This document shows positions 45,459 to 56,809 of a stretch of 64,000 bases of DNA, in pieces. Positions within the stretch are counted from its first letter, which is position 1. Every line of letters starts with the position of its first letter. The notes under the pieces are model-generated. The model did no database searches. It was not told the DNA's origin and was given only the letters and a program-made list of their open reading frames with translations. Source of the stretch: Steromphala cineraria (lineage: Eukaryota; Mollusca; Gastropoda; Trochida; Trochidae). The DNA is taken from assembly GCA_916613615.1 (NCBI GenBank), contig OU744726.1, forward strand, positions 62,450,987-62,514,986, read 5' to 3'. Made by a program: the position numbers and the translations under genes.

Positions 45459-47642
45459 TCACATTTCAAATATCTTTATATGTTCGCTCCATTCTTCTGT
45501 AACATACAGTTTGTTCCCGTGTACACATACTCCCCGTGGTTCAGCAATCCCTACTTGTCCAGTCAGCAGATCTCTCACATACTCTCCTCTCTCTGTCAGC
45601 TGGACGATCTTGTTGTTACTCCAATCAGCCACGATCACAGAACCAGTGTCTGAAGCTGTTACACCATTACCTCCCAACTTGTATATGTACGCAACCTCAC
45701 CTTGCTGTGTTACACAGTAGACAGAACCCGATCTATAATCTGTCACTACAATGTGACCCTGACGTGTTGTACACATATATGATGGTCCCTGTATAAGCTG
45801 ACCAGTGCTGGGTGTGATCTCAGATCTCAGGACTCTCCCTGACAGATCCAGGACGTCAATACTGGAGGAATCTCTACAACCTGCAGCCAGAGTCGTATCA
45901 CTGAGAGCTGTCAGACATGTGTACTTCTTCTTTGTTTTGATTGAGAAAACCAGGACTGGGTCAGGAGTCAGCTTGATCAGTTCAATACTGTTGTGTGAAT
46001 CATGTAATACAGCTACTCTGTCCTGGCCTATCTTTGTTAATCTATTGGGGTATGCAGGAAGTTTGAGAGATGTGCAGTGAGGTTTGCCTCGCTTTGTGTA
46101 ACAGGACTTTACACTGTTGTTCCAGTTGTCAGTAATAACTAATGTGTTTATTCCGCGGATATTTAAAACTTCAATGTCAGTTAGATGTGGAGTCTCTGTG
46201 TCGTCCTTTGTTCTGGTACTGACTGTTGAGAAAGGTTTAGGTGTATTCTGTAGATTTGGTGTGTCTTCCGCATACTTCAAATGACCAAGTTCAAAAGTTT
46301 TATCAAGTTGATCCAAATTCAGATGTTTCTCAAACAAAATCTTTTTCACTTGATCGTCTTGTATTTTATGACTCTGTATTTCCCCTGATCGACACAGAGT
46401 GTACATATCAAACATATCCATAAGACTGTTAGACTGCAGGACCTGTTTAATAAATTCGGTTTTCTGTTGATATGTTTGCAGGTCAATTTCTCCTGACTTT
46501 ATCTGTCTTCTCAGTTGTCCAGTCTGCTTCTCAGTGAGTGTATCCAGTTCATCCAGGAGTTTCTTCTCCTTTCTTCTGATCAGACCAACGGCCTGCTGCC
46601 TGACTCTTCTGATCTGTGACTGCAGAGAAGATTTGTGTTGTGTGACTTCCTCCACTTGTGATCTCCTACTCTTCAAAGTATTTCCTGCCTGTTGTATACA
46701 GGACTTGATTTGATCACTTTTCTGCTGTAGTACATGTTTCATTTCTGGAATCATTGATTCAAGTGTGACAACAAGATGACATTTCCTGTGGTAGACGATA
46801 CAGCATTTGTGGCAAACAGCTTTCTGGCAATCTTTGCAGCAAAATTCAACTAAACAGTTGTGTTCCTTGCACATGACTTTGCGTTTCTTGAGTTGTGGAG
46901 TTGATCCAGCCCCTAGTGGTGAAATCACGTGACTTGATAATGCAGGAGTGGCTTGATGCATTGTAGCACAGTCTTCACACAACAGGATGTCGCAATCTTC
47001 ACAAACTAATCTGGCTTGTGTTGTCTTGCCTATCGGCTGACAGGTGAAGCAACAGTTTTCCAAAGGTCCTGAAAATGTACACAATATTTAAGTATTACAG
47101 ATCAGGACATTTAAAAGCTTTAAGTGAAAATGATTCACAGTCAAGTTAGTGTAGGTGATGAAGTTTATTTGAAACTATTCCTTAAAATACAAACATGAAT
47201 ATATTAACAAACATTATAATTGCCTGAATTTTGTTTAGTCAAAATATTGTAAAACCTGACCTGTCAGATGAGTGTATGAAATTCATTCTTTTTAAACATT
47301 ATATATGGCAAATAGATATAATTATGAACTAAAAAGATTATTACCTGAACTCCCCTGGGACGTGAAAGTGTCAAGAAGACCTTGTATGAGGAAACTTGGC
47401 TTAAACTGATGAGACCATTGGTCCACAGGTTCCTGAGGTCGAGGAACTTTGGTCATCTGACGGCAGTTTGGACACAGGATTGATTTAGCACTGATGGCCT
47501 CCCTGCGAGTCTTTGTGTATCGTGTCAAGCAAACCTTACAGAAAGTATGCTGACACCCAATGGTGCAGGGGTCTTTGAATATATCTGTGCAAATGTTGCA
47601 GGAGAGAAAGTTTTCGTTTAATTTTGAAAGTGCTTTGTCCAT
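45459..47642 (-). CDS. TRIM-B: RING/B-box/coiled-coil/NHL-like propeller protein, probable E3 ubiquitin ligase
   Basis: Two coding exons, 47642-47345 and 47068-45459, give about 635 aa. The RING exon has the same length as in TRIM-A (298 bp) and differs at only about six residues. All eight ligands are kept (C15, C18, C30, H32, C35, C38, C57, C60). Both B-boxes are intact (first from C106, second CKEHNCLVEFCCKDCQKAVC). The coiled coil spans about 205-310, the linker is short with one copy of the unit that TRIM-A repeats, and the propeller runs from about 370 to the end (GHIVVTD, GSVIVAD, NKLYVTE). The two genes are recent tandem-type duplicates in the same orientation. Ubiquitin-ligase activity is inferred from the family; no target can be read from sequence. 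Confidence 0.93.
47069..47344 (-). other. TRIM-B intron (phase 1) and 5' acceptor at the ATG
   Basis: CAG|GTAATA at 47345/47344 and TTTTCAG at 47069 enclose 276 bp; the split codon G|GA gives Gly100. TTCTGATTTCAG|ATGG directly precedes the start codon (47643-47644), so at least one 5' non-coding exon lies to the right, beyond or inside the minisatellite. Confidence 0.85.
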
Positions 47643-47644
47643 CT

Positions 47645-47869
47645 GAAATCAGAAAAAATAGATTAGTTAGACAGTATTTATCTGGCATTGTTTACTATTG
47701 GAGACTAAACCTGTAAATTCTAGTCCCCCATATAAAGTTTGAACATGGGGTAATCTGGAGTGGTTGGGTTGGGATTAATCAGATGGCATGGTTAAAGGAC
47801 AGATCATTTTTGGTGGTTTGGGCGAGTCGTTGGTGTTTTGGCGGTTTGTATGGTGATGAAAATGATAAT
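47645..47869. other. TRIM-B upstream intron, start
   Basis: Short non-coding stretch between the acceptor and the minisatellite. The last part already shows degenerate GGTTTGGGCG-type units. Confidence 0.45.
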
Positions 47870-50800
47870 TTTAAGTAGTGGGGCATGTTGTATCTTTAGT
47901 ATAGGTGTTTGATAGTGGCTCGTTGGATAAGTGATGTCACGTGTGGTGGGCAGTTTAGTGGCTTCGATAGCGATGTAGCGGGTAGTGGGCTGGTTGAATA
48001 AGTGATGTGACACGTGTTGGGCGGTTGGTTTAGGGGCTTCGATAGCAATGTAGCAGGTAGTGGGCTGGTTGGAAAAGTGATGTCACGTGTTGTTGGCGGT
48101 TGGTGTAGGGGCTTCGCTAGCGATGTAGCGGGTAGTGGGCTGGTTTGATAAGTGATGTGACATGTGGTGGGCGGTTGGTTTAGGGGCTTCAATAGTGATG
48201 TAGCGGGTAGGGGTCTGGTTTGATAAGTTATTTCACGTGTGTAGTGGGCAGTTGGTTTAGGGGCTTTGATAGTGATGTAGCAGGTAGTGGTCTAGTTGGA
48301 AAAGTGATGTCACGTGTTGTGGGCTGTTGGTTTAGGGGCTTCAATGGCGATGTAGTGGGTAGTTGGCTGGTTTTATAAGTGATGTCACGTGTGTAGTGGG
48401 CGGTTGGCTTAGGGGCTTTGATAGTGATATAGCAGGGAGTGGGCTGGTTGGATAAGTGATGTGACTTGTGGTGGGCAGTTGGTTTAGGGGCTTCAATAGT
48501 AATGTAGCGGGTAGTTGGCTGGTTGGATAAGTGATGTGACTTGTGGGCGGTTGGTTTAGGGGCTTCAATAGTGATGTAGCGGGTAGTGGGCTGGTTGGAT
48601 AAGTGATGTCACGTGTGGTTTGGGGTTGGTTTAGGGGCATCATTAGTGATGTAGCGGGTAGGGGTCTGGTTTGATAAGTGATGTCACGTGTGTAGTGGGC
48701 GGTTGGTTTAGGGGCTTTGATAGTGATGTAGCAGGTAGTGGGCGAGTTGAATAAGTGATGTCACGTGTGGTAGGCGGTTGGTTTAGGGGCTTTGATAGCG
48801 ATTTAGCGGGTAGTGGGCTAGTTGGTTAAGTGATGTGACGTGTGTAGGGCGGTTGGTTTAGGTGCTTCGATAGTAATGTAGCGGGAAGTCGTCAGGTTGG
48901 ATAGTGATGTGACATGTGGTGAACTGTTGGTTTAGGGGCTTTGATAGTGATGTAGCGGGTAGTGGGCTGGTTGAATAAGTGATGTCACGTGTGTAGTGCG
49001 GTTGGTTTAGGGGCTTCAATAGTGATGTAGCGGGTGGTGGGCTGGTTGTATAAGTGATGTCACGTGTTGTGGGCGGTTAGTTCAGGGGCTTTGATAGTGA
49101 TGTAGCGGGTAGTTGGCTGGTTGTATAAGTGATGTCACGTGTTGTGGGCGGTTAGTTTAGGGGCTTCAACAGTGATGTAGCGGGTAGTTGGCTGGTTGTA
49201 TAAGTGATGTCACGTGTTGTTGGCGGTTAGTTCAGGGGTTTCAATAGTGATGTAGCGGGTGGTGGGCTGGTTGGATAAGTGATGTGACGTGTGATGGGCG
49301 GTTGGTTTAGGGGCTTCGATAGCAATGTAGCAGGTAGTGGGATGGTTGGAAAAGTGATGTCACGTGTTGTTGGCGGTTGGTGTAGGGGCTTCGCTAGCGA
49401 TGTAGCGGGTAGTGGGCTGGTTTGATAAGTGATGTGACATGTGGTGGGCGGTTGGTTTAGGGGCTTCAATAGTGATGTAGCGGGTAGGGGTCTGGTTTGA
49501 TAAGTTATTTCACGTGTGTAGTGGACAGTTGGTTTAGGGGCTTTGATAGTGATGTAGCAGGTAGTGGTCTAGTTGGAAAAGTGATGTCACGTGTTGTGGG
49601 CTGTTGGTTTAGGGGCTTCAATGGCGATGTAGTGGGTAGTTGGCTGGTTTTATAAGTGATGTCACGTGTGTAGTGGGCGGTTGGCTTAGGGGCTTTGATA
49701 GTGATATAGCAGGTAGTGGGCTGGTTGGATAAGTGATGTGACTTGTGGTGGGCAGTTGGTTTAGGGGCTTCAATAGTAATGTAGCGGGTAGTTGGCTGGT
49801 TGGATAAGTGATGTGACTTGTGGGCGGTTGGTTTAGGGGCTTCAATAGTGATGTAGCGGGTAGTGGGCTGGTTGGATAAGTGATGTCACGTGTGGTTTGG
49901 GGTTGGTTTAGGGGCATCATTAGTGATGTAGCGGGTAGGGGTCTGGTTTGATAAGTGATGTCACGTGTGTAGTGGGCGGTTGGTTTAGGGGCTTTGATAG
50001 TGATGTAGCAGGTAGTTGGCTAGTTGAATAAGTGATGTCACGTGTGGTAGGCGGTTGGTTTAGGGGCTTTGATAGCGATTTAGCGGGTAGTGGGCTAGTT
50101 GGTTAAGTGATGTGACGTGTGTAGGGCGGTTGGTTTAGGTGCTTCGATAGTAATGTAGCGGGAAGTCGTCAGGTTGGATAAGTGATGTGACATGTGGTGA
50201 ACTGTTGGTTTAGGGGCTTTGATAGTGATGTAGCGGGTAGTGGGCTGGTTGAATAAGTGATGTCACGTGTGTAGTGCGGTTGGTTTAGGGGCTTCAATAG
50301 TGATGTAGCGGGTGGTGGGCTGGTTGTATAAGAGATGTCACGTGTTGTGGGCGGTTAGTTCAGGGGCTTTGATAGTGATGTAGCGGGTAGTTGGCTGGTT
50401 GTATAAGTGATGTCACGTGTTGTGGGCGGTTAGTTTAGGGGCTTCAACAGTGATGTAGCGGGTAGTTGGCTGGTTGTATAAGTGATGTCACGTGTTGTTG
50501 GCGGTTAGTTCAGGGGTTTCAATAGTGATGTAGCGGGTGGTGGGCTGGTTGGATAAGTGATGTCACGTGTTGTGGGCGGTTGGTTCACGGGCTTCGATAG
50601 CGATGTAGCGGGTAGTGGGCTAGTTGGAAAAATGATGTCACGTGTGGTGGGTGGTTAGTTTAGGGGCTTCGATAGCGATGTAGCGGGTAGTGGGCTGGTT
50701 TGATAAGTGATGTGACACGTGTTGAACGGTTGGTTTAGGGGCTTCAATAGTGATGTAGCGGGTAGTGGGCTGGTTGGATAAGTGATGTCACGTGTGTAGG

Positions 50801-51150
50801 GCGGTTGGTTTAGGGGCTTCGATAGTAATGTAGCTGGAAGTCGTCAGGTTGGATAAGTGATGTGACATGTGTTGAACGGTTGGTTTAGGGGCTTCAATAG
50901 TGATGTAGCGGGTAGTGGGCTGGTTGGATAAGTGATGTCACGTGTGTAGTGCGGTTGGTTTAGGGGCTTCGATAGTGATGTAGCGGGTAAGGGTCAGGTT
51001 TGATTAGTGATGTCACTTGTGGTGGGTGGTTGGTTTAGGGGCTTCGATGGTGATGTAGTGGGCAGTGGGCTGGTTGGATCAGTGATGTGACATGTGGTGG
51101 GCGGTAGGTTTAGGGGCTTCGATAGCGATGTAGCAGGTAGTGGGTTAGTT
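47870..51150 (+). repeat. 75-bp minisatellite, about 43 units, E-box rich
   Basis: The plus-strand unit is built from AAGTGATGTCACGTGT, GGGCGGTTGGTTTAGGGGC, TTCGATAGTGATGTAGCGGG and TAGTGGGCTGGTTGGAT. The unit is strongly G/T-biased on this strand, unlike its surroundings. About 25 units keep GTCACGTG (E-box CACGTG with TGATGTCA overlapping); others have GTGACATG, GTGACTTG or GTGACGTG. Because 75 is divisible by three, the complement shows long Pro/Thr-rich open frames, which are not taken as coding. The array lies upstream of TRIM-B's ATG exon, probably in its first intron. Confidence 0.95.
48001..50554 (+). repeat. 1277-bp higher-order repeat, two copies
   Basis: Within the minisatellite, 48001-49277 and 49278-50554 match unit by unit at a constant 1277-bp offset (17 units). 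The offset slips by one base near 48900/50178 through a single indel. Only scattered substitutions separate the copies (for example 48069 against 49346), so this doubling is much younger than the units themselves. Confidence 0.85.
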
Positions 51151-51480
51151 GTGCTTGATGTGGATGATACGGGTGTCAGTGGAGTTGTTGTGGCCAGTTT
51201 TCGGTAGGTCTCGAATTGGAGGATTTGTGAAGATGGTTGTTGAGGTTTGTTATGGCTGGTTTTGAGGTGACAATTGGATTGCAAAGTTTTTTGTGGTTGT
51301 TGCTTGGATAGTTTATGTAAGTGATTAGGCTGGTGGAACAGGAGTATTGGTGTAGGGTGATGATGTTGCGATTGGTATGGGTGTTTTGTGGTCATATGGC
51401 GGATGGTGGTAAAATGATGTAGTGAGTGGTGGGATAGATTTGCGAGTGAAATTGGGGTGGTTGGTGGTTAAGGAGTGCTG
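51151..51480. other. Minisatellite flank, G/T-rich
   Basis: Continues the strand bias of the array (GTGG-rich) but without the 75-bp unit. It may be an older, decayed part of the array or its founding sequence. Confidence 0.45.
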
Positions 51481-52319
51481 TCCCGTGTGCTTGTTGCCCT
51501 GTTAAAAGAACCCAAGTTTTTTAAGTTTAATCAATAACAAGTATTATTCTATTTTTACATAATTCATGTCGTTATTGTGGAAAACTATTGGGGGTAATAT
51601 GTAGTTTTAGAACTAAAGAAAATCAAATATGAGTTGGGTTTATTTTAGAATTTGTACACTTTGTAATGAAATCTTTATCTAATCTATGAGTTATAGTTGT
51701 ATCTTTGTTTATTTATTTAAAGGGGAAAGAGGTTTATCATATCATTTTATAAGGTTTCTAACTATCATTTTAAAACAATTGCCATCATAATTTTCATAAA
51801 TAATATCCTGTCATACATAAAAACGATCTAAACCTGTACACATTTAATCATATTAGCAGTTGGTTTAAGGTTAAAAAACATATTTTAGATTATCTTTTAG
51901 CAACAAAGTTTTCTATTGTATCTAAAACATAGCTGCATGTCCCATCATGACTTTTTACACCGTTTTTCAACATGGTTTGCTTCTTGAAAATTGATGTAAA
52001 AATAACGAAGATGTCAATCCATAGAAACTCATTATTCTTTTTATCACGTGTTAAACAAATCTATTTCAAATGTAAATACATAAACCGAATAAGGAGAGCC
52101 AAATGTCGAGTCCAATACATTTTGGATTTTAGGGGAAATTTATACCACATATATGTACATACAATGTACATAGTTTGGTTTACAAAAACGCGAATCAAAG
52201 CCGCGGTAGTAGACAAAGATTTAAAGTTGAAAGGTCTAAGCTAAATTTAGGAGATTTAATTTAAAGGGACAAATGAAGAGAGTATCACAAGAAGTAAATG
52301 TAGACTTACAGCTGTTTTA
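51481..52319. other. Intergenic / intronic, nothing recognised
   Basis: AT-rich. A 90-codon plus-strand frame at 51972-52244 has no domain and is not called. Confidence 0.4.
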
Positions 52320-53640
52320 TATGATAACACATGATTCACTATATTTTATTAAGGATATATAAAACTGTAAGTAAATTAATGAATTAAAAAATAACTACAT
52401 TATCAGAAGCAACCCATACATTAGAGAAATTTACAAAGAATTCTATGTGAAATGGAGATCAAAGGTAATGTTTGTATAAACTCACAATCTCCTTCCACTT
52501 TAAATATATCATTTTAGCTAAATTCTAACGTTGTTGTGCTCTACGTAACTTTGCTTATAAGAAGCGGATTGTTTTATGTACATTACGGGCTAGACAGTCA
52601 TATAGGCCATCGGTATCGATTATTTTATTGATCAGAGCTTCAAAATGAGTTCACAGTCTAGAAAGATCCCTCGTTGTTTTGCCAAATGTCTATTTTTAAA
52701 TGTAATCCACTCTGGCATTGGGTTTTAAATAATTATAACATCTATAACGGTTTTGGTAGAAATGATTAAATTTCCATATACACCACACTGACTCCCAACG
52801 AAATGTATCTTATCGTAATAGGTTCTTAACAGGACATGGGACGTCTTTTTTGTATTTGATAATTATATAAAAAATCTCATGAGGTGAGCAGGAATTCTAA
52901 GTGTATCAAATAGGCCCAAAATCTTATCATATAAGCTATTTACAAAAAGTTTATCAAATAGGCCCAAATTTTTAGCATCAATTTTCAATTATTATGTTTC
53001 AGTTTCTTAGAGAATGCTTTAAATTCTAGCCAAATGTTTGTTTGCCCTTAACAGAAGCATTGTATTTATTCTAAGCACCTTTAGAGACCATCAAATCTCT
53101 CCAGGCTAAAACTCATTTTGGGTAAAGTTTCAGTCACATCCCAGCTTACCCCTTATAATTACCATATGAGGCAGTTTTATTTGAACATATCAAGTCAATA
53201 AAGACGATTATTGTATATGTATCATTTATGATAACATTCCAAGTGCACCGCATTTTAGTAAACAAAAAATGGTGTTGCTGAATTTAATTCATTGTGTATG
53301 TAGTTCCCTAGATATGTTCCTATCACTATCATACATCATATCGGCTAGCCTAGAATAACAAAATCCGGTTTAATAAATACAGTTCGGATGGGTTAATCTT
53401 TACCAGGTTTGATGTATTCAAATGAAGTCAGTAAGCGGGAATCAATGCCAAGTTCAGTTGAAAATTGTGAATCGATAGAAGATAAAAACAGTGTATAGCC
53501 TAATCTAAGTTTATCTGAAACATTCAAAATATGAAACAGTTGTGTTTCCTATGATAAAAACAATACCAAGAAGTAAATTATTGAATGTAAAACAAGATGA
53601 ACTTATCAAGGTTTATGTAAATAAATTCAACAGAATTTGG
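52320..53640 (-). repeat. Cassette-type upstream block, copy 5 (degraded)
   Basis: 52390-52560 has a degraded exon end (ATAATGTAGTTATT on the minus strand) and the GTTTGTATAAAC and ACGTTGTTGTGCTCTAC phrases of the cassette. 52840-53310 aligns with 62478-62890 (CATGAGGTGAGCAGGAATTC against GCGAGGTGAACAAGAATGC; ATAACATTCCAAGTGCA; TCCCTAGATATGT). Confidence 0.5.
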
Positions 53641-53850
53641 AACGGAGAAAATACTTACATTCTCAGAACCAAACCGTTAGCTACAGAACTTCAACAAGGA
53701 GTGAACGTGAAATCGCCAAAGTTATGTATGTATAAACACACAATGTCTATAGGGACGACTATAAACTCTTACTAGATCAGGCAGTCCAAATTTTAACGTT
53801 GCTTGTTTCTAAATGACGTTTATCCCTACTGAAAAGAACCAGTTTATCGG
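53641..53850 (-). promoter_or_regulatory. Promoter/first-exon cassette, copy 6, intact donor
   Basis: Donor GAGAAT|GTAAGTATTTTC at 53659/53658 (minus), with exon-like TTCTGTAGCTAACGGTTTGG upstream, then TGTGTGTTTATACATACATA (TATA-like). This is followed by GAGTTTATAGTC where other copies have GAGTTAAAGGTC. It is 6 kb upstream of the TRIM-B ATG exon on the same strand, beyond the minisatellite, so it is a candidate TRIM-B first exon. Confidence 0.45.
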
Positions 53851-55499
53851 TTGATATTAATAACCGACTTGACAGTTTTATAGCAGAGAGATAGCCGAGA
53901 AATTGAATCCTTTTGCTTGATTTAAAACGTTATAAAGCAATGACGCGTCAACAAACCTAAATCAAATAAATTGCATTATATTGACAGCATTGGAGGAGTT
54001 GAATGTGAAGTATTGAACTTATTGTTTGTATATATATGCATGGTGACGACCTTTAAACTATTTCAAAAATCTTTCAAGCTAAAATATATTGTCGTTGGTC
54101 TCTATGTGATTCTTTATCTTTGCTGAAATGAATCAGTCAGTTTATATCAATAATGGGCCTGACACTTTCCTGAAATACATTGCATCTACTTCTTGGTAAC
54201 CAGCAACTATCTGATATGGAGACAAATACTATATAGATTCGTGGTAGTGAAACAACTACTACATTATCCGAGACCTGGTTCACATTATATAAAATATATC
54301 AAGTTTGAAACTGATTTGTCAATTATCTCATTTTGAGACAAATATTATATAGATTTGTTGTAGTGAAACAACTACTCCATTATCCGAGACCTGATTCACA
54401 TGATATGAAGTACATCAATTTTGAAACTGACTGTTTAAACACATGCATTACCTAGATGTGAGAAAGTAAAACCATTGGAGGCACCCAAATTATCTGTTCG
54501 TGAAGTGCAGAGGCTTTAAATCTAATTTGAAGAGCTTTGATACGTGTCAAAGAGACCAAAGGTTCTGCACTAAAGGCAATTAGCTTAGATGAAACATTCC
54601 AAAAAGCAAAATGCTAAAAAATCTTATATGAAACTTTATAACCTTGGGTTTTAATATATATATATATATATGATTTCAAAAGACAAGGGGTAAGATTTTA
54701 TTTATCTTTCAATATTATTTTTCATAACATTTTCATTAAATGTTCATGTCTTAACCCTGAACATATTCTGTAATATGTAAAAGTGTTATTTTGTAGCAAA
54801 ATTAAAAACATTATTATGGAGCAAAAGTCAGTAATTGTTAAATCATTTTTAACACCATTCAAACTGTTTTAATTATCTAAGTAAAACAGCACAGCCAAAG
54901 AAAAATCCATTTTTTTTTTCTATGAAATATACTTTACCAGTTTTAGGTATTTGCACTGTATAACTTGAAATATAACTGCTGCTTTTCAACACAACTGTTG
55001 ACAGCCGAAATTAGCTATAGTGGCAGTGATTTATCCTTTTGAATTTTGGAATATTTGAACATGCATTCCAATCACTTTAAAACAGGTGGCACCAATCACA
55101 TGTACCTCAATTTCGGATTTGAGTAATGCTCAATAGGGATCGATCGTGTAAGGTTGCCTACATGTTTGTCCTCAGCTAGTAAGCATCTTGACTATTTTTT
55201 TCATATATTTTAATTTTCTCGAAATGTCAAGGATTAGGCAAACTGACACAGAAGCACAATTAGAACTCATAACTGAAATTCAGCGAGATGCAAGGGAAAG
55301 TGTCATCAATGTAATTGTGTATTACCATAACAGTTAGAATCTTGTCATTTTCTTACATGTATGAATCATGCATCTGACTTTAATATCAAACTTTTATTTC
55401 ACATTTCTAGTCCCCCTTGTCACATTAGGCATTGCTGTTCTGGCATTCTAAGTGGGTTCCAAATAAGACAAATCGAGACAAAACGAAGTAAGACGTATA
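53851..55499. other. Intergenic, with local duplications
   Basis: 54040-54110 keeps the GACGACCTTTAAAC and TTGGTCTCTATGTGA phrases of the cassette. 54210-54330 and 54335-54435 are two copies of a stretch with GAGACAAATACTATATAGAT and GTAGTGAAACAACTACT. (TA)n at about 54652-54671. No gene. Confidence 0.4.
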
Positions 55500-55620
55500 G
55501 AATGAGTTATTACCAGAGCTGAAACTATCAAGGAACACTTGATACGACTCTCAGACTCACAGATATTCAAGGTTCTGAAGAGCACGACTGGTACGCACTG
55601 CAAAACAATTGATAAGTTTT
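55500..55620 (-). pseudogene. Possible remnant of a TRIM RING-exon 3' end
   Basis: On the minus strand, TATCAAGTGTTCCTTGATAG then TTTCAGCTCTG|GTAATAAC parallels the end of the TRIM RING exon. There, CAAGGTCTTCTTGACACTTT and later AGTTCAG|GTAATAA occur, including the same donor and reading YQVFLDSFSS against IQGLLDTFTS. Stops lie just upstream in that frame and no RING motif is found, so if real it is a truncated relic. Similarity is short and may be chance. Confidence 0.3.
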
Positions 55621-55920
55621 ACATCGTTTCAAATATATGTTCAAGGAGTTTTTGGAACATATGATCCAAAAAAGGGCAGATGTTCGGAGCTCAAAGTCGT
55701 TCTTTTCTATCCCAGTTCGTAATTGTGACTTCAAATGCGATACATATATACACGTTCAAGGAAATCTCACCTCGCTTGCATCACACTTTGCTAAATTATA
55801 GAAACCACTAGGTACGCCTGAGTAAGCTTTTATAGTTAGAACGCAGTAATAACGTCGGGGTTGGTACGGAATGTACGTTTTATAGGTATTTGATAAACCT
55901 CAGTTATATCAGTTTTGCCA
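55621..55920. other. Non-coding between TRIM-like remnant and promoter-like block
   Basis: No supported feature. Confidence 0.4.
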
Positions 55921-56080
55921 ATAGCCTACCACAGCTCTTGCTGAATATGAAGCCTTGACTACATGTACATATATAACCAAATCGAGTGACGTAGAAAAAG
56001 ACAAACCCAAACACACTGTTTACCAAGAACTTCAAGTCTACACTGCGGTAAGAATCTCGTGACAAATTTAAAAAGCCATA
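55921..56080 (-). promoter_or_regulatory. Promoter-like block, copy 2 (TATA + CRE-like site)
   Basis: Minus strand: CTACGTCACTCG (55985-55996) followed by GGTTATATATG (55967-55977), with CTTGAAGTTCTTGGTAAACA upstream (56015-56035). Order and spacing match 232-440. The possible TRIM exon remnant lies about 350 bp downstream, so this could once have driven a TRIM gene. Confidence 0.45.
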
Positions 56081-56809
56081 AAAATATATCGAAAACAATC
56101 AACTCACTTAAATAAACTATCATTTAAACAACCGGATGATATTTAATACAATCGATAATGTATCAGATTTTTTTAAAATTTAAGATGTCGGTCCATACTG
56201 TGACATAACAAACGACAAGGTGACTTTACTTTCGGGTTATCAAAAGCCTTTATAAATCAGGATTGAGCACGCCCTTGATATACTTTATATACTTGATTAA
56301 CTGTTATATTATTACTATTTTTATTTATACACATTGTTGAATTGATTTCCTTATTTTTACATGGTAAGGGTGAACAGCAAAAAGCAAACCTCTTATCAGA
56401 TTTCGAACATACACTGTATTCAGAAATAATCAATTCACATGTTGAAAACTACCCGTCTTAGTTACTTATCTTAAATGATTTTATTCAAGTCTCTTCTCCT
56501 TTATTTTTAAACACATTCTTTTATTAAACTTAATAATCCCACTACAACACTGACGGGCATACAAAACTTTCCCTTGTTTGATATTAACTTCAATATAAAA
56601 TAACAAAGGCAATGAGAGTTTTGAAGGTTGTTTTTGTTTAATAATGCATCCATGCATATGTAAATGTTTAAAGATTCATCAAGTGCTTTTATCAAAGGAT
56701 ATGAACAAATGGACATGGTGTCAAAATCGGAATTTCATATCGACAGTAATGTGAGTCTCTAATACCGAGTGTTTCCCCCTTTTGCATTTATACAGGCAAA
56801 GACACGTCT
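56081..56809. other. Intergenic, nothing recognised
   Basis: AT-rich with no supported feature. Confidence 0.45.

Noticed and set aside
45361..46423. Plus-strand frames opposite the TRIM-B long exon
   Set aside because: Shadows of the minus-strand gene.
47804..51395. Long Pro/Thr-rich open frames on the minus strand (80-133 codons) made of 25-residue repeats
   Set aside because: The DNA period is 75 bp, a multiple of three, so one open unit opens many. Stops interrupt the array repeatedly, no start or splice context is seen, and identical frames recur only because of the 1277-bp duplication.
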